A DNA stretch of 64,000 bases, taken from Rhizorhabdus histidinilytica. Its GTDB lineage: Bacteria; Pseudomonadota; Alphaproteobacteria; Sphingomonadales; Sphingomonadaceae. Numbering within the stretch: the first letter of the stretch is position 1; each line of letters begins with the position of its first letter. A program made the translations under genes and the position numbers. Below the pieces are notes generated by a model. That model was not told the DNA's origin. It did no database searches and saw only the letters and a list, made by a program, of their open reading frames with translations. Positions 26,731-36,247 of the stretch are shown here, one piece after another. The stretch covers positions 62,001 to 126,000 of the forward strand of contig NZ_FUYM01000011.1 in NCBI RefSeq assembly GCF_900167915.1, given 5' to 3'.

Positions 26731-27762
26731 ATGACCGATACCGATCGCCTCCTGTCCGCCGGCCGCCGCGCCGAGGATGTCGACGCCGCGCTGCGGCCCC
26801 GGTCGCTCGACGAATTCGTCGGGCAGCAGGCGGCGCGCGACAATCTGCGCGTGTTCATCGAGGCGGCGCGCCAGCGCGGCGACGCGCTCGACCATGTGCT
26901 GTTCTTCGGGCCACCCGGCCTTGGCAAGACGACGCTCGCGCAGATCATCGCCAAGGAGATGGGGGCGGGGTTCCGCGCCACCTCCGGCCCGGTCATCGCC
27001 AAGTCGGGCGACCTCGCCGCGCTGCTCACCAACCTCGAGGACGGCGACGTCCTCTTCATCGACGAGATCCACCGCCTCCAGCCGCAGGTAGAGGAGGTGC
27101 TCTATCCGGCGATGGAGGATCGCGCGCTCGACCTGATGATCGGCGAGGGGCCGTCGGCGCGCAGCGTGCGGATCGACCTGCCGCGCTTCACCCTGGTGGG
27201 CGCGACGACGCGGCAGGGGCTGATCACCACGCCGCTGCGCGATCGCTTCGGCATCCCGATCCGCCTGCAATTCTACACGGTCGAGGAGCTGGAGCGCGTC
27301 GTCAGCCGCGCCGCCCGCCTGCTCGACCTGCCGATCGCTTCCGACGGGGCGATGGAGATCGCCCGGCGCGCGCGGGGCACGCCACGCATCGCCGGGCGGC
27401 TGCTGCGCCGGGTGCGCGACTTCGCCCATGTGCTGGGCGCCGACATCGTCGACGCCAAGGTCGCCGACCAGGCGCTCAACCGGCTGGAGGTCGACAATCT
27501 CGGCCTCGACGCGATGGACCGCCGCTACCTCCACATGATCGCCGACATCTACCGCGGCGGCCCGGTCGGGGTGGAGACGCTCGCCGCCGGCCTGTCCGAG
27601 CCGCGCGACACGATCGAGGACGTGATCGAGCCCTATCTGATCCAGCTCGGCCTGATCGCGCGCACCGCGCGGGGCCGCTGCCTCAACGGCCGCGGCTGGA
27701 AGCATCTCGGCCTCAACCCGCCGCCCGAGGCGGGCCAGGACGGCCTGTTCGACGGGGTATGA
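26731..27762 (+). CDS. ruvB: Holliday junction branch-migration ATPase RuvB
   Basis: 343 residues. Opening [19 protein letters not shown], Walker [17 protein letters not shown], Walker [14 protein letters not shown], sensor [14 protein letters not shown] with RDRFGI, sensor [19 protein letters not shown], and a C-terminal winged helix ([15 protein letters not shown]). It forms the hexameric motor with RuvA. It is separated from ruvA by the glycosyltransferase gene. Confidence 0.97.
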   Translation: MTDTDRLLSAGRRAEDVDAALRPRSLDEFVGQQAARDNLRVFIEAARQRGDALDHVLFFGPPGLGKTTLAQIIAKEMGAGFRATSGPVIAKSGDLAALLTNLEDGDVLFIDEIHRLQPQVEEVLYPAMEDRALDLMIGEGPSARSVRIDLPRFTLVGATTRQGLITTPLRDRFGIPIRLQFYTVEELERVVSRAARLLDLPIASDGAMEIARRARGTPRIAGRLLRRVRDFAHVLGADIVDAKVADQALNRLEVDNLGLDAMDRRYLHMIADIYRGGPVGVETLAAGLSEPRDTIEDVIEPYLIQLGLIARTARGRCLNGRGWKHLGLNPPPEAGQDGLFDGV

Positions 27763-27860
27763 CCGATGGGACGCCGGGATGACCCTCCCGCGCGTTGAAT
27801 CGAAGAAAATCCCGTCAAAGGGGATTCATTTCGGCTCTCGATCGCCTAAACAAGCTTTGC

Positions 27861-28325
27861 ATGCATGAAACGCCTTATTCCGGTCGCTTCGAGGACGGTG
27901 CGCACCTGTTCGCGCTGCGCGTCTATTTCGAGGATACGGATGCGGGCGGGGTCGTTTACCATGCAAGCTATCTGCGGTTCATGGAACGGGCGCGCAGCGA
28001 CATGATGCGCGTCGCCGGGATCGACCAGCGCGGGACGATGGAACGGGGCGAAGGCAATTACGTCGTGACCGGCATGACGATCCGCTACCGGGCGCCCGCC
28101 CGGCTCGACGACGAGCTGATTATTGTCAGCCGGGTCGGGAATATGCGGGGGGCCCTGTGCGTCGTTCATCAGAGAGTCATGCGGGGCACCGAAACAGTGG
28201 CCGAGGCCGAAGTCTCGGTCGCGCTGGTCGGCCCGGATGGCCGGCCCAAGCGGCAGCCCCGCCACTGGATCGAGACGTTCGAGCGATTGAATGGGCGAAC
28301 GATTGAAAGGGATGGATTGAACTGA
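27861..28325 (+). CDS. ybgC: YbgC-type acyl-CoA thioesterase
   Basis: 154-residue hotdog-fold thioesterase with the 4-hydroxybenzoyl-CoA thioesterase signature VYFEDTDAGGVVYHASYLRF, in which the Asp is catalytic, and MTIRYRAPARLDDELIIVSR downstream. It is the usual first gene of Tol-Pal operons. The ATG at 27861 was used because it begins where family similarity starts; the frame is open further upstream from a TTG at 27795. Its stop overlaps the tolQ start. Confidence 0.92.
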   Translation: MHETPYSGRFEDGAHLFALRVYFEDTDAGGVVYHASYLRFMERARSDMMRVAGIDQRGTMERGEGNYVVTGMTIRYRAPARLDDELIIVSRVGNMRGALCVVHQRVMRGTETVAEAEVSVALVGPDGRPKRQPRHWIETFERLNGRTIERDGLN

Positions 28326-29022
28326 TGATGCAGGATCTGGCGGTCTCCGCATCGACATCGGCCCTGTCGCCGATCGCGTTGTTCCTGCAGGCGGACATCG
28401 TCGTGAAGGCGGTGATGATCGGCCTGTTGCTGGCTAGCATCTGGACCTGGACGATCATCGTCTCGGGCAGCATGGCGCTGGGCCGCGCGTTCCGGGCGAG
28501 CAGGGGCTTCGAGACCGATTTCTGGAAATCCGAAGACATCGACAAATTCTACGAAGGCCCCGGCCGGCAGGATATTCCCGCCGCCAAGGTCTTCTCGGCC
28601 GGGGTCGCGGAATGGCGCCGGTCGGTGCGCAACGGACAGCCGGTCGACCGTGACGGCACCCGTGCGCGGCTGGCCAATGCGATGGCGGCGGCGGCGGGGG
28701 CAGAGGTCGATCGCCTGTCCGACCGGCTCAACATCCTCGCCACGGTCGGCTCGGTCGCGCCGTTCGTCGGCCTGTTCGGCACGGTGTGGGGCATCATGCG
28801 CAGCTTCACCGACATCGCCGCCTCGCAAAACACCTCGCTCGGCGTCGTCGCGCCGGGCATCGCCGAGGCGCTGTTCGCTACCGCGCTGGGGCTGTTCGCG
28901 GCGATCCCGGCGGTGATCGCCTATAACCGGCTGCTCCACCGCGTCTCGAAGATCGAGGGGCAGCTCCATCGCTTCGGCGACGCGATCCACATGACGCTGA
29001 GCCGCGAGCTGGAGCGCGCCTG

Positions 29023-29023
<1 letters not shown>
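28325..29023 (+). CDS. tolQ: Tol-Pal system protein TolQ
   Basis: 232 residues of the MotA/TolQ/ExbB family: a first helix near residues 15-45 (VVKAVMIGLLLASIWTWTII), a cytoplasmic loop and a two-helix core with LNILATVGSVAPFVGLFGTV and ALFATALGLFAAIPAVIAYN. It makes the proton-driven stator with TolR that energises TolA for outer-membrane constriction at division. ATGA coupling to both neighbours. Confidence 0.96.
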
Positions 29024-29525
<502 letters not shown>

Positions 29526-29526
<1 letters not shown>

Positions 29527-30332
29527 TGGACCGGGCGGAAGGCGCCGGACTGGGGATATCGATCGCGGGGCATGTCGCCCTGCTCGTGATCCTGTCGCTC
29601 AACCTGATGAGCGTGCGCAAGCTGCCCAAGCTGAGCGAGCCGATGGACGTGATGCTCGTCGACAAGGTCGGCCTGACCTCGGCCGCGCCCGAGGTGTCGA
29701 AGGAAGCGCCGCAGGCGGCCGAGGCGCCCGAGGTCGCGCCGACCGTCGAGGAAGCGCCGCCCGAGCCGACACCGGAGCCGCCGAAGCCGCAACCAGCGCC
29801 GCCCAAGCCCGCGCCGACCCCGAAGCCCGCGCCCAAGCCGACGCCGCAGAAACCGGCGCCGAATCCTGCGCCGGAGAAGGCGGCGGAGAAGCCCACGCCC
29901 GCGCCGGCCAAGCCGAAGCCCAAGGCGACTTCGCTGGGCAGCGATTTCCTGAAGGGCATCCCGGTGGCGAAGTCGACCGGCAAGGCCGCCGCGCCGCGTG
30001 CCGCCGCGATCAGCCCGATCGCGATGAACGGCCTGGTCGCGCTGATCGCCAGTCAGGTGAAGCCCTGCTACACCATCCCGGCCGGCGGTACCGACACGAC
30101 CAGCATCATCAGCCGCATCCGGCTGCGCCTGAAGAAGGACGGATCGATCGCGGCGGCGCCAGAGGTGATCGGCAATCTCGGCGTCACCCCCGCCAACCAG
30201 CCCTATGTGCGGCAGATGAACGAGGCGGCGACCCGCGCGCTCCAGCGTTGCGCGCCGTACAAGCTGCCGCCCGAGCTGTTCGACGCCTGGCAGGACCTGA
30301 TCTTCACCTTCCGTCCGGCGCAGATGAGCTGA
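29526..30332 (+). CDS. tolA: Tol-Pal system protein TolA
   Basis: 268 residues: N-terminal membrane anchor (ISIAGHVALLVILSLNL), a long Pro/Lys/Ala/Glu-rich spanning domain (about 50-140, PKPAPTPKPAPKPTPQKPAP), and a C-terminal domain beginning around ALIASQVKPCYTIPAGG with the usual Cys pair (KPCYT and LQRCAPY). It reaches across the periplasm to TolB/Pal. The GTG at 29523 directly before the ATG could also be used. Confidence 0.93.
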
Positions 30333-30342
30333 GCCCGTGAAT

Positions 30343-30372
30343 TTGACTTGTACCCCCGATTTCGGGTCTACA
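30343..30372 (+). promoter_or_regulatory. Possible promoter before tolB
   Basis: TTGACT (30343-30348), an 18-bp spacer, then TCTACA (30367-30372), in the 67-bp gap between tolA and the tolB start. It would give tolB-pal a separate transcript from the upstream genes. The -10 element is a weak match. Confidence 0.35.
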
Positions 30373-30399
30373 TCCCGGAACGGGGCAGAGGAGACGAGA

Positions 30400-31719
30400 A
30401 TGCGTTTTCGCCTTGCCCTGTCGCTGTTGAGCCTGGCCCTGTTCGCCGCGCCCGCCGCGGCGCAGCTCGAAGTCGACATCACCGGCGGCATCGCCCAGCC
30501 GATGCCGATCGCCATCCCCGGCATGCCGACCCCGGCAGTCGCCAACACGCCCGCCGGCGACACCGCCGCGCTCGGCCAGCGGGTTGCCGACGTCGTCACC
30601 AACGACCTCAAGAACAGCGGCCTGTTCAGCCCGCTGCCCAAGAGCGCGTTGCAGACCGTCACCCATCCGCAGGTGACCGCGCCCGATTACATGTTCTGGA
30701 CGCAGAGCGGGGCGCAGGCGCTGATCCAGGGTTTCGTCCAGGCCAATGGCGACGGATCGTTGACCGTCGGCTGCTATCTCTACGACGTGCTGGCACGGAC
30801 CGAGCTGACCCGCCAGGGCTTCGTCGTCCAGCCGGCGCAATGGCGTCGTGCCGCGCACAAATGCGCCGATCTGGTCTACACCCGCCTGACCGGCGAAGGG
30901 CCTTATTTCGACAGCCGCGTGGTCTATGTCTCCGAGACGGGCCCCAAGACAAACCGCATCAAGCGGCTGGCGATCATGGACCAGGACGGCGCCAACCACC
31001 GCTTCCTGACCAACGGCCAGACGATCGTACTGACGCCGCGCTTCGCGCCGAACCAGCAGACGATCACCTATATGTCCTACACCAACAACCGCGCACGGGT
31101 GTATGTGTACGACATCGGATCGGGCACCCAGCGGCTCGTCGTCGACCAGCCGAACATGACCTTCGCTCCGCGCTTCTCGCCCGATGGCCGCTACATCGTC
31201 TTCTCGATGGCGATCGGCGGCAACACGGACATCTACCGCGTGTCCTCGAGCGGCGGCACGCCGCAGCGGTTGACCACTTCGCCCGGCATCGACACCGGCG
31301 CCAGCTATTCGCCCGACGGATCGAAGATCGTGTTCGAAAGCGACCGGTCGGGCACGCAGCAGCTCTACGTGATGAACGCCGACGGCTCGAACCAGAACCG
31401 CATCAGCTTCGGGTCGGGCCGCTACGGCAGCGCCGCCTGGAGCCCGCGCGGTGATCTGATCGCGTTCACCAGGATCGGCGGCGGCTTCAACGTCGGTATC
31501 ATGAACATCGACGGATCGGGCGAGAAGATCCTCACCAACGGCTGGCAGGACGAGGGGCCAAGCTGGTCCCCCAACGGCCGGGTGATCATGTTCTTCCGGA
31601 CGGCGCAGGGTTCGGGCAAGGCCGATCTCTGGTCGGTCGACCTGACCGGGGTCAACGAGCGGCCGGTGCCGACGCCGCTCGACGGGTCGGATCCGGCATG
31701 GGGCCCGCTGCTGCCCTGA
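30400..31719 (+). CDS. tolB: Tol-Pal system protein TolB
   Basis: 439 residues with a signal peptide (RLALSLLSLALFAAPAAA). The N-terminal alpha/beta domain (about 25-170) is followed by a six-bladed WD40-like propeller with repeats such as FAPRFSPDGRYIVFS, GASYSPDGSKIVFESDRSG and SAAWSPRGDLIAFT. It is the periplasmic Pal partner. The ATG at 30400, with GAGGAGACGAGA upstream, precedes the signal peptide; the open frame extends upstream to 30337. Confidence 0.95.
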   Translation: MRFRLALSLLSLALFAAPAAAQLEVDITGGIAQPMPIAIPGMPTPAVANTPAGDTAALGQRVADVVTNDLKNSGLFSPLPKSALQTVTHPQVTAPDYMFWTQSGAQALIQGFVQANGDGSLTVGCYLYDVLARTELTRQGFVVQPAQWRRAAHKCADLVYTRLTGEGPYFDSRVVYVSETGPKTNRIKRLAIMDQDGANHRFLTNGQTIVLTPRFAPNQQTITYMSYTNNRARVYVYDIGSGTQRLVVDQPNMTFAPRFSPDGRYIVFSMAIGGNTDIYRVSSSGGTPQRLTTSPGIDTGASYSPDGSKIVFESDRSGTQQLYVMNADGSNQNRISFGSGRYGSAAWSPRGDLIAFTRIGGGFNVGIMNIDGSGEKILTNGWQDEGPSWSPNGRVIMFFRTAQGSGKADLWSVDLTGVNERPVPTPLDGSDPAWGPLLP

Positions 31720-31785
31720 CGGTTTTCCGGGAGCCTTTGGGAATAAAACACGTTATTGATCCGTAATCAGTTGGAAGGAGATTTG

Positions 31786-32313
31786 ATGATGGCGCGTACG
31801 ACGATGAAGATCGCGCTGGTCTCGGCGCTGGCGCTGAGCATCAGCGCTTGTGCCAAGAAGAAGCCGGAGGAGCTGCCGCCCCCGCCGGCCACCACCGCCC
31901 CGGCGCCCGCGCCGGAAGCGCCGCTGCCGCCGCCGTCGACCGGTCCGGTCCCCGGCTCGCGCGCCGATTTCCTTTCGCAGGCCGGCACCGACACCATCCA
32001 CTTCGCCACCGACGCCTATGACGTCGATGCGGAAGATCAGGAGATCCTCACCAAACAGGCGGCCTGGCTGGCCAAATATCCGAACGTCGCGGTGACGGTC
32101 GAGGGCCATTGCGACGAGCGCGGCACCCGCGAGTACAACCTCGCCCTCGGCGAGCGGCGCGCCAATGCCGCGAAGAACTTCCTGGTCAGCGCGGGCGTCT
32201 CCGCCTCGCGCATCTCGGTGATCAGCTATGGCAAGGAACGCCCGGTCGCGACCGGTTCGGACGAGGGCGCCTGGGCGCAGAACCGCCGCGCCGTGACGGT
32301 CGTCCCCAACTAA
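31786..32313 (+). CDS. pal: Peptidoglycan-associated lipoprotein Pal
   Basis: 175 residues: lipoprotein signal with LSISACAKKK lipobox, a proline/alanine-rich linker, and an OmpA-like domain (about 65-175) with TIHFATDAYDVDAEDQEIL, EGHCDERGTREYNLALGERR and AQNRRAVTVV. GGAAGGAG lies 5 nt before the first of two tandem ATG codons. It anchors the outer membrane to peptidoglycan and ends the Tol-Pal operon. Confidence 0.96.
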   Translation: MMARTTMKIALVSALALSISACAKKKPEELPPPPATTAPAPAPEAPLPPPSTGPVPGSRADFLSQAGTDTIHFATDAYDVDAEDQEILTKQAAWLAKYPNVAVTVEGHCDERGTREYNLALGERRANAAKNFLVSAGVSASRISVISYGKERPVATGSDEGAWAQNRRAVTVVPN

Positions 32314-32341
32314 GACGCCACGCGGAACAGCCAAAAGGATG

Positions 32342-32378
32342 GGGCCGTCGGCACGATGCCGGCGGCCCTTTTCTTTGC
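32342..32378 (+). terminator. Rho-independent terminator after pal
   Basis: A 12-bp stem, GGGCCGTCGGCA with TGCCGGCGGCCC (one G-T pair) around a CGA loop, followed by TTTTCTTT. It ends the ybgC-tol-pal transcript 28 bp after the pal stop. Confidence 0.88.
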
Positions 32379-32413
32379 TGCGCGCGCCGGCGTTGCCGAT
32401 GCCGGTGATTTGA

Positions 32414-32437
32414 TATAAATATGATATCATATTTATA
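32414..32437. promoter_or_regulatory. Perfect 24-bp AT-rich palindrome, candidate operator
   Basis: Half-site TATAAATATGAT followed by its exact complement. It lies 13 bp before the SPFH gene start and just before AGGAGG. The left half contains TATAAA-like sequence, so it probably overlaps a -10 element. An uninterrupted 24-bp dyad in DNA this GC-rich is very unlikely by chance and suggests tight repressor control. The regulator is unknown; the ribbon-helix-helix protein of the same operon is a candidate. Confidence 0.75.
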
Positions 32438-32450
32438 GGAGGAGAGTGGA

Positions 32451-33353
32451 ATGGACGAATCCTCTTTCGCCGAACTGCAGGCGAGCCGCGAGCGACCCGC
32501 CGCCACCGCCAGCGGCTGGTTCATGCTGCTCGTCGCGCTGGTCCTGCTCGGCATCGCGATCGTCACCATCGTCGGCCTGATCGCGAACGAGGGGCCACTG
32601 TCGATGCTGCCGGTCGCGATCCTCGCGATGCTCGGCTTCGTCCTCTCGATCAGCGGCTTCTACATCCTCCAGCCCAACCAGGCGGCGGCGATCCTGCTGT
32701 TCGGCGCCTATCGCGGCACCGATCGCGCGACCGGGCTGCGCTGGGTCTGGCCGTGGATGTCGCGGCGGCTGATCTCGGTCCGCGCCAACAACGTCGTGTC
32801 GGAAGCGCTGAAGGTGAACGACCGGCGCGGCAACCCGATCGAGATCGCGGCGCAGGTCGTCTGGCGCGTGTCGGACACCGCCCAGGCGCTGTTCGACATC
32901 GACGATTATCGCGACTTCGTGATCGTCCAGATCGAGGCAGCGGTGCGCACCATCGGATCGGCCTATGCCTATGACGACATGGGGCCCGAGGAGATCACCC
33001 TGCGTGGCCATCATGAGGAGGTGAACGCCGCGCTCAAGACCGAGCTCAAGGCCCGGCTCGCGGTGGCGGGGCTGACCGTCGACGAATGCGGGCTGACCCA
33101 CCTCGCCTATGCGCCCGAGATCGCCGGCGCGATGCTTCGCCGCCAGCAGGCCGAGGCGGTGGTCGCCGCGCGCCAGACGCTGGTCAGCGGCGCGGTGTCT
33201 ATGGTCGAGCTGGCGCTCGAACAGCTGTCGACGCGCGGCGTCGTCGAGCTCGACGACGAACGTCGGGCGGCGATGGTGTCCAACCTGATGGTGGTGCTGT
33301 GCGGCGAGCGCGACACCCAGCCGATCGTCAACGCCGGCACGCTCTACCAATAG
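32451..33353 (+). CDS. SPFH/Band 7 domain membrane protein
   Basis: 300 residues. Two adjacent membrane helices (about 20-42 and 48-68) are followed by an SPFH domain ([57 protein letters not shown]) and a helical tail with the motif [20 protein letters not shown]. This is a stomatin/flotillin-like scaffold of the inner membrane. It is followed after 7 bp by a small ribbon-helix-helix protein, and the pair is under the palindrome at 32414-32437. Confidence 0.9.
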   Translation: MDESSFAELQASRERPAATASGWFMLLVALVLLGIAIVTIVGLIANEGPLSMLPVAILAMLGFVLSISGFYILQPNQAAAILLFGAYRGTDRATGLRWVWPWMSRRLISVRANNVVSEALKVNDRRGNPIEIAAQVVWRVSDTAQALFDIDDYRDFVIVQIEAAVRTIGSAYAYDDMGPEEITLRGHHEEVNAALKTELKARLAVAGLTVDECGLTHLAYAPEIAGAMLRRQQAEAVVAARQTLVSGAVSMVELALEQLSTRGVVELDDERRAAMVSNLMVVLCGERDTQPIVNAGTLYQ

Positions 33354-33360
33354 GCGGGCC

Positions 33361-33558
33361 ATGCCGGCGAAGAAGGCCTATCCGTTGCGCATCGACCAGC
33401 CGTTGTTCGACGCGATCGAACGCGCGGCGGCGGCCGACCTGCGCAGCGTCAATGCCGAGATCGAATGCCTGCTGCGCGAGGCGCTCGCCCGGCGCGGGGT
33501 CAGGCTCGCTCCGGCCGAGAAGCGCCCGCGCGGGCGGCCGGCGGTGGGGAAGGATTAG
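33361..33558 (+). CDS. Small ribbon-helix-helix (Arc-like) DNA-binding protein
   Basis: 65 residues. KAYPLRIDQPLFDAIERAAA and DLRSVNAEIECLLREALARR fit an Arc-type ribbon-helix-helix (a beta strand then two helices), and the C terminus is basic (KRPRGRPAVGKD, AT-hook-like GRP). It is cotranscribed with the SPFH gene and could autoregulate the operon through the upstream palindrome. No toxin partner is visible, so a toxin-antitoxin reading is not supported. Confidence 0.8.
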   Translation: MPAKKAYPLRIDQPLFDAIERAAAADLRSVNAEIECLLREALARRGVRLAPAEKRPRGRPAVGKD

Positions 33559-33577
33559 CGGACGACCCTTTCTTCTT

Positions 33578-33679
33578 CGTCATTCCCGCGATGGCGGGAA
33601 TCTACCGGCGGACGAACTCCGAACCGACAGAGGCTCGACCAGGCGGCCTGATGGATTCCCGCCTTCGCGGGAATGACGG
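33578..33679. repeat. Palindromic repeat pair, family C
   Basis: Arms GTCATTCCCGCGATGGCGGG (from 33579) and GATTCCCGCCTTCGCGGGAA (near 33653) are hairpins in opposite orientation, about 50 bp apart, each bordered by GTCATTCC/GGAATGAC. They occupy the gap between the ribbon-helix-helix gene and the convergent exonuclease gene. Confidence 0.8.
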
Positions 33680-33710
33680 AAGATGAGGTGTCGCTCATCC
33701 GCCCGTTCCT

Positions 33711-34163
33711 TCAATCCTCCAGCGACAGCAGATGATCCCGCAACGCGCGGGCGTCGTGGAGCGCGTTGTGGGGCACCTGGCTGTTGCGCGCTGTCGAGAA
33801 GCCGGGGGTGCGGTGGAACTCGAAGCGCATGTGGCGGACGTCGACGATCTCGGTTTCGCCGACCAGCAGCAGCCGGCAGAAGAGGGCGATGTCCTCAGGC
33901 CAGTCGGCGACGATCGTCACGTCGGGATCGTTGCCGAGATAGGCCGCCACGTCGTGCGCCGCCGCCACCCGGTCGAGCCGGTTGAGCAGGTTGCGGGGCA
34001 CCATGTCGAGATAGGGGACGACATGCTTCTCGACCCAGGGATGATAGGGGCCCTCGTTCGGGATCACGACATAATAGTCCTGGTCGCCATGCTCGGGCAC
34101 CAGCGCAAGGCTGAGCAGGTCGCCGCCGAACCCGTTGAACTCGGTATCGAGGAAGTAGCGCAT
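33711..34163 (-). CDS. DEDDh-type 3'-5' exonuclease (Rv2179c-like)
   Basis: 150 residues with an RNase-T-like fold: MRYFLDTEFNGFGG carries the D-x-E pair, an Asp lies in TIVADWPEDIALF, and the last motif is HNALHDARALRDHLL (His and Asp of DEDDh). Members of this group degrade RNA 3' ends. The start at 34163 has GGGAG 6 nt upstream; an upstream in-frame stretch encodes EIPAFAGMT, which is repeat-derived and excluded. Confidence 0.8.
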   Translation of the reverse strand: MRYFLDTEFNGFGGDLLSLALVPEHGDQDYYVVIPNEGPYHPWVEKHVVPYLDMVPRNLLNRLDRVAAAHDVAAYLGNDPDVTIVADWPEDIALFCRLLLVGETEIVDVRHMRFEFHRTPGFSTARNSQVPHNALHDARALRDHLLSLED

Positions 34164-34175
34164 TCGGGCTCCCAT

Positions 34176-34260
34176 CGTCATTCCGGCGAAAGCCGGAATC
34201 TCCCTGCCTTCCGCCTGTCGCACGAAGGGAAGGGAGATCCCAGCTTTCGCTGGGATGACG
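34176..34260. repeat. Palindromic repeat pair, family C variant
   Basis: Arms CATTCCGGCGAAAGCCGGAA (from 34178) and GATCCCAGCTTTCGCTGGGA (near 34236) are opposed hairpins with outer GTCATTCC/GGGATGAC ends and inner AATCTCCCT/AGGGAGATC. They fill the space between the exonuclease and the nuclease gene. Confidence 0.8.
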
Positions 34261-34269
34261 TCCTAAAAT

Positions 34270-35112
34270 CTATCCCAGCGCCTCGTCGAGCAGCCGTGCG
34301 AGGCGGAGGCCGCCGCGCGCGATCTGGTGGCGCATCACCGGCACGAGGGCGGCGATCGTCGCGTTGGTCAGCACCGGCCGGGTCGCGGGGACCGGCGCGC
34401 AGGCGTCGCCGAGCAGGGCGGCATAGGCCTCGTGCGCGACCTGCCAGTTCTCGCGGCTCCAGTCCTCGACCGAGCCCGCCGCCTCGGTCGTGCGATCGGC
34501 CGGCGGCACTTCGGCGAGGATACCGCCCGGCCCGGCCGGCGGGGTCGATATCGCCCGGTCGGCGAGCAGCCCGTCCCAGATGCTGTGGAGGTTGGTGTTG
34601 GGGCGGAAGCCGTAATCGGCCTTCATGTCGTTGCCGCCGCGATCGTGGCGGTCGCCGGCGTGGAGCGGCTGGTGCAGGTCGCCCATGAAATGGACGAGGA
34701 AGACCAGCGCCTCGACCCGCACGCGCTGCGGCTGGCTCCTGTCCTTGAGCAGGCGGAACTGGCGCTCGATCTGGCGCGACACGCAATGGCCGTCGGGGCA
34801 GTTGGCCTTGATGTCGAACGGCCGGCACACGTCCACATTCTGATAGTGCCAGCTATAGGCATAGCTGTAGCGGTCCTTGAGCGTCTTGACGCAGTCGGCC
34901 CAGACCGACGCCTGCTCGATCGTGCGCGCCGGACAGGTCGGGGTCTCGAGCAGGTCGCTGCGCGCGAGCAGGCGGCGGATCGCCTGCCGCGTGTCGGGCC
35001 GGACCGATTGCATCGCGATCGTCGCGACCGTCTCATGCCCATATTCCCACCAGGCATGGGCAGGGCTGGCGAGCCCCAGCAGGGCCGCCAGCAGGATCAG
35101 CCATCGCCACAT
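34270..35112 (-). CDS. Exported S1/P1-type zinc nuclease
   Basis: 280 residues. The signal peptide ends in SPAHA, leaving mature Trp-Trp (WWEYGHETVATIA); the N-terminal Trp and following His are zinc ligands in S1/P1 nucleases. Further ligand motifs are SWHYQNVD, LVFLVHFMGDLHQPLHAGDRHD and GGNDMKADYGF, then NLHSIWDGLL. It should cleave single-stranded DNA and RNA in the periplasm or outside. Its start overlaps the stop of the isoaspartyl peptidase gene, so the two are coupled. Confidence 0.93.
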   Translation of the reverse strand: MWRWLILLAALLGLASPAHAWWEYGHETVATIAMQSVRPDTRQAIRRLLARSDLLETPTCPARTIEQASVWADCVKTLKDRYSYAYSWHYQNVDVCRPFDIKANCPDGHCVSRQIERQFRLLKDRSQPQRVRVEALVFLVHFMGDLHQPLHAGDRHDRGGNDMKADYGFRPNTNLHSIWDGLLADRAISTPPAGPGGILAEVPPADRTTEAAGSVEDWSRENWQVAHEAYAALLGDACAPVPATRPVLTNATIAALVPVMRHQIARGGLRLARLLDEALG

Positions 35113-36068
35113 CAATCGTCCCCGTACATCGCCACGATGTGCGGCTGGTCGGCGCGGGCGAGACCGCGGTACATGCCCTGGCTGTTGAAGCACCATCCGC
35201 CGCGGCCCTGGGCATCGACGCTGATCAGTCCGCCGATGCCGCCCAGCGCGCCGATCTCGCCGATCACGCCCGCGCCCGCCTCGCCGATCGACTGGCCCGC
35301 GAGGCGCACCCGCGCCGACAGTTCGTGCGCCGCGCCCACCCGGATGAAATGCTCGCCCGATCCGGTGCAGGAGGTGGCGGCGCCGGCGTCCTCGGCCCAG
35401 GTGCCCGCGCCGATTACCGGCGAATCGCCGATCCGGTTCCAGCGCTTGCCGGTCAGCCCGCCGGTCGAGGTGGCGGCGGCGAGCCGGCCCTTGTCGTCGC
35501 GCGCGACCGCGCCGACCGTGCCATATTTGAGGTCCGCGTCGAACGTTCCGCCCGCGCGCAGCTCCTCATATTGGCGCCAGCGTTCGTCGGTGTGGAACCA
35601 GGCCGGGGCGACCTGCTCGATGTCGTGCTCGGCGCCGAAGCGGTCGGCGCCCGATGCCGTCAGCATCACGTGCGGGCTCTGCTCCATCACCGCGCGGGCG
35701 AGCGTCACCGGGTTGCGCGCCTTGGTTACCGCGCTGACCGCGCCCGCCTCGCGCGTGGCGCCGTCCATGATCGCGGCGTCGAGCTCGTTGATCCCGTCGG
35801 CGCTGAACACCGCGCCGCGGCCGGCGTTGAAATAGGGGTCGTCCTCCAGCACGCGCACCGCGGCCTCGACCGCGTCGACGGCGGTGCCGCCGCCCGCGAG
35901 GATCGTCGCGCCGGCGTCGAGCGCGGCGGTCAGCACCGTCGTGGCGTGCGCCTCGGCGTCGCTGCCGAGCAGCAGGCGGCGGAGCTGGCCTGCGCCGCCG
36001 TGGATGACGAGCGTCCAGCCTTCGGCCGGGCCGCTCCAATAGGATGTGAGGGAGCGTAGTTCGGTCAC
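35112..36068 (-). CDS. Isoaspartyl peptidase/L-asparaginase (Ntn hydrolase)
   Basis: 318 residues. N-terminal part VIHGGAGQLRR and DPYFNAGRGAVFSADGINEL; autocatalytic cleavage site before the Thr of LKYGTVGAVARDD, which becomes the nucleophile; then ATSTGGLTGKRWNRIGDSP and a C-terminal GEHFIRVGAAHELSARV. It removes beta-aspartyl dipeptides or asparagine. No signal peptide is evident. The start is a GTG at 36068 with AGGTGA upstream. Confidence 0.9.
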   Translation of the reverse strand: MTELRSLTSYWSGPAEGWTLVIHGGAGQLRRLLLGSDAEAHATTVLTAALDAGATILAGGGTAVDAVEAAVRVLEDDPYFNAGRGAVFSADGINELDAAIMDGATREAGAVSAVTKARNPVTLARAVMEQSPHVMLTASGADRFGAEHDIEQVAPAWFHTDERWRQYEELRAGGTFDADLKYGTVGAVARDDKGRLAAATSTGGLTGKRWNRIGDSPVIGAGTWAEDAGAATSCTGSGEHFIRVGAAHELSARVRLAGQSIGEAGAGVIGEIGALGGIGGLISVDAQGRGGWCFNSQGMYRGLARADQPHIVAMYGDD

Positions 36069-36247
36069 GTCTGATCACCTGAGCAGGAGGGGCGCCCCGC
36101 GGGACGCCCGCAATGTCGAATGGATCCAGCCGTCCCGGCTGCGGAGCGATGCTCCGCGAGGATGCCGGCGGGGGCCGGCGTGACGGCTGTTCCAATGGAT
36201 GGAATCAGCCTATACGGGCGCCGAGGCTTTTCAAAGAACGGAATACC

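Noticed and set aside
27795-27860. Upstream extension of ybgC to a TTG codon
   Set aside because: The added 22 residues (beginning NRRKSRQRGFISALDRL) are outside the family and no Shine-Dalgarno precedes the TTG.
33361-33558. Toxin-antitoxin module reading of the ribbon-helix-helix gene
   Set aside because: The adjacent genes are an SPFH membrane protein and a convergent exonuclease separated by a repeat; there is no toxin-like partner in the operon.
33578-34260. CRISPR array, because similar palindromic units recur at close spacing
   Set aside because: There are only two unit pairs, in opposed orientations and separated by a gene, without uniform spacers or cas genes.
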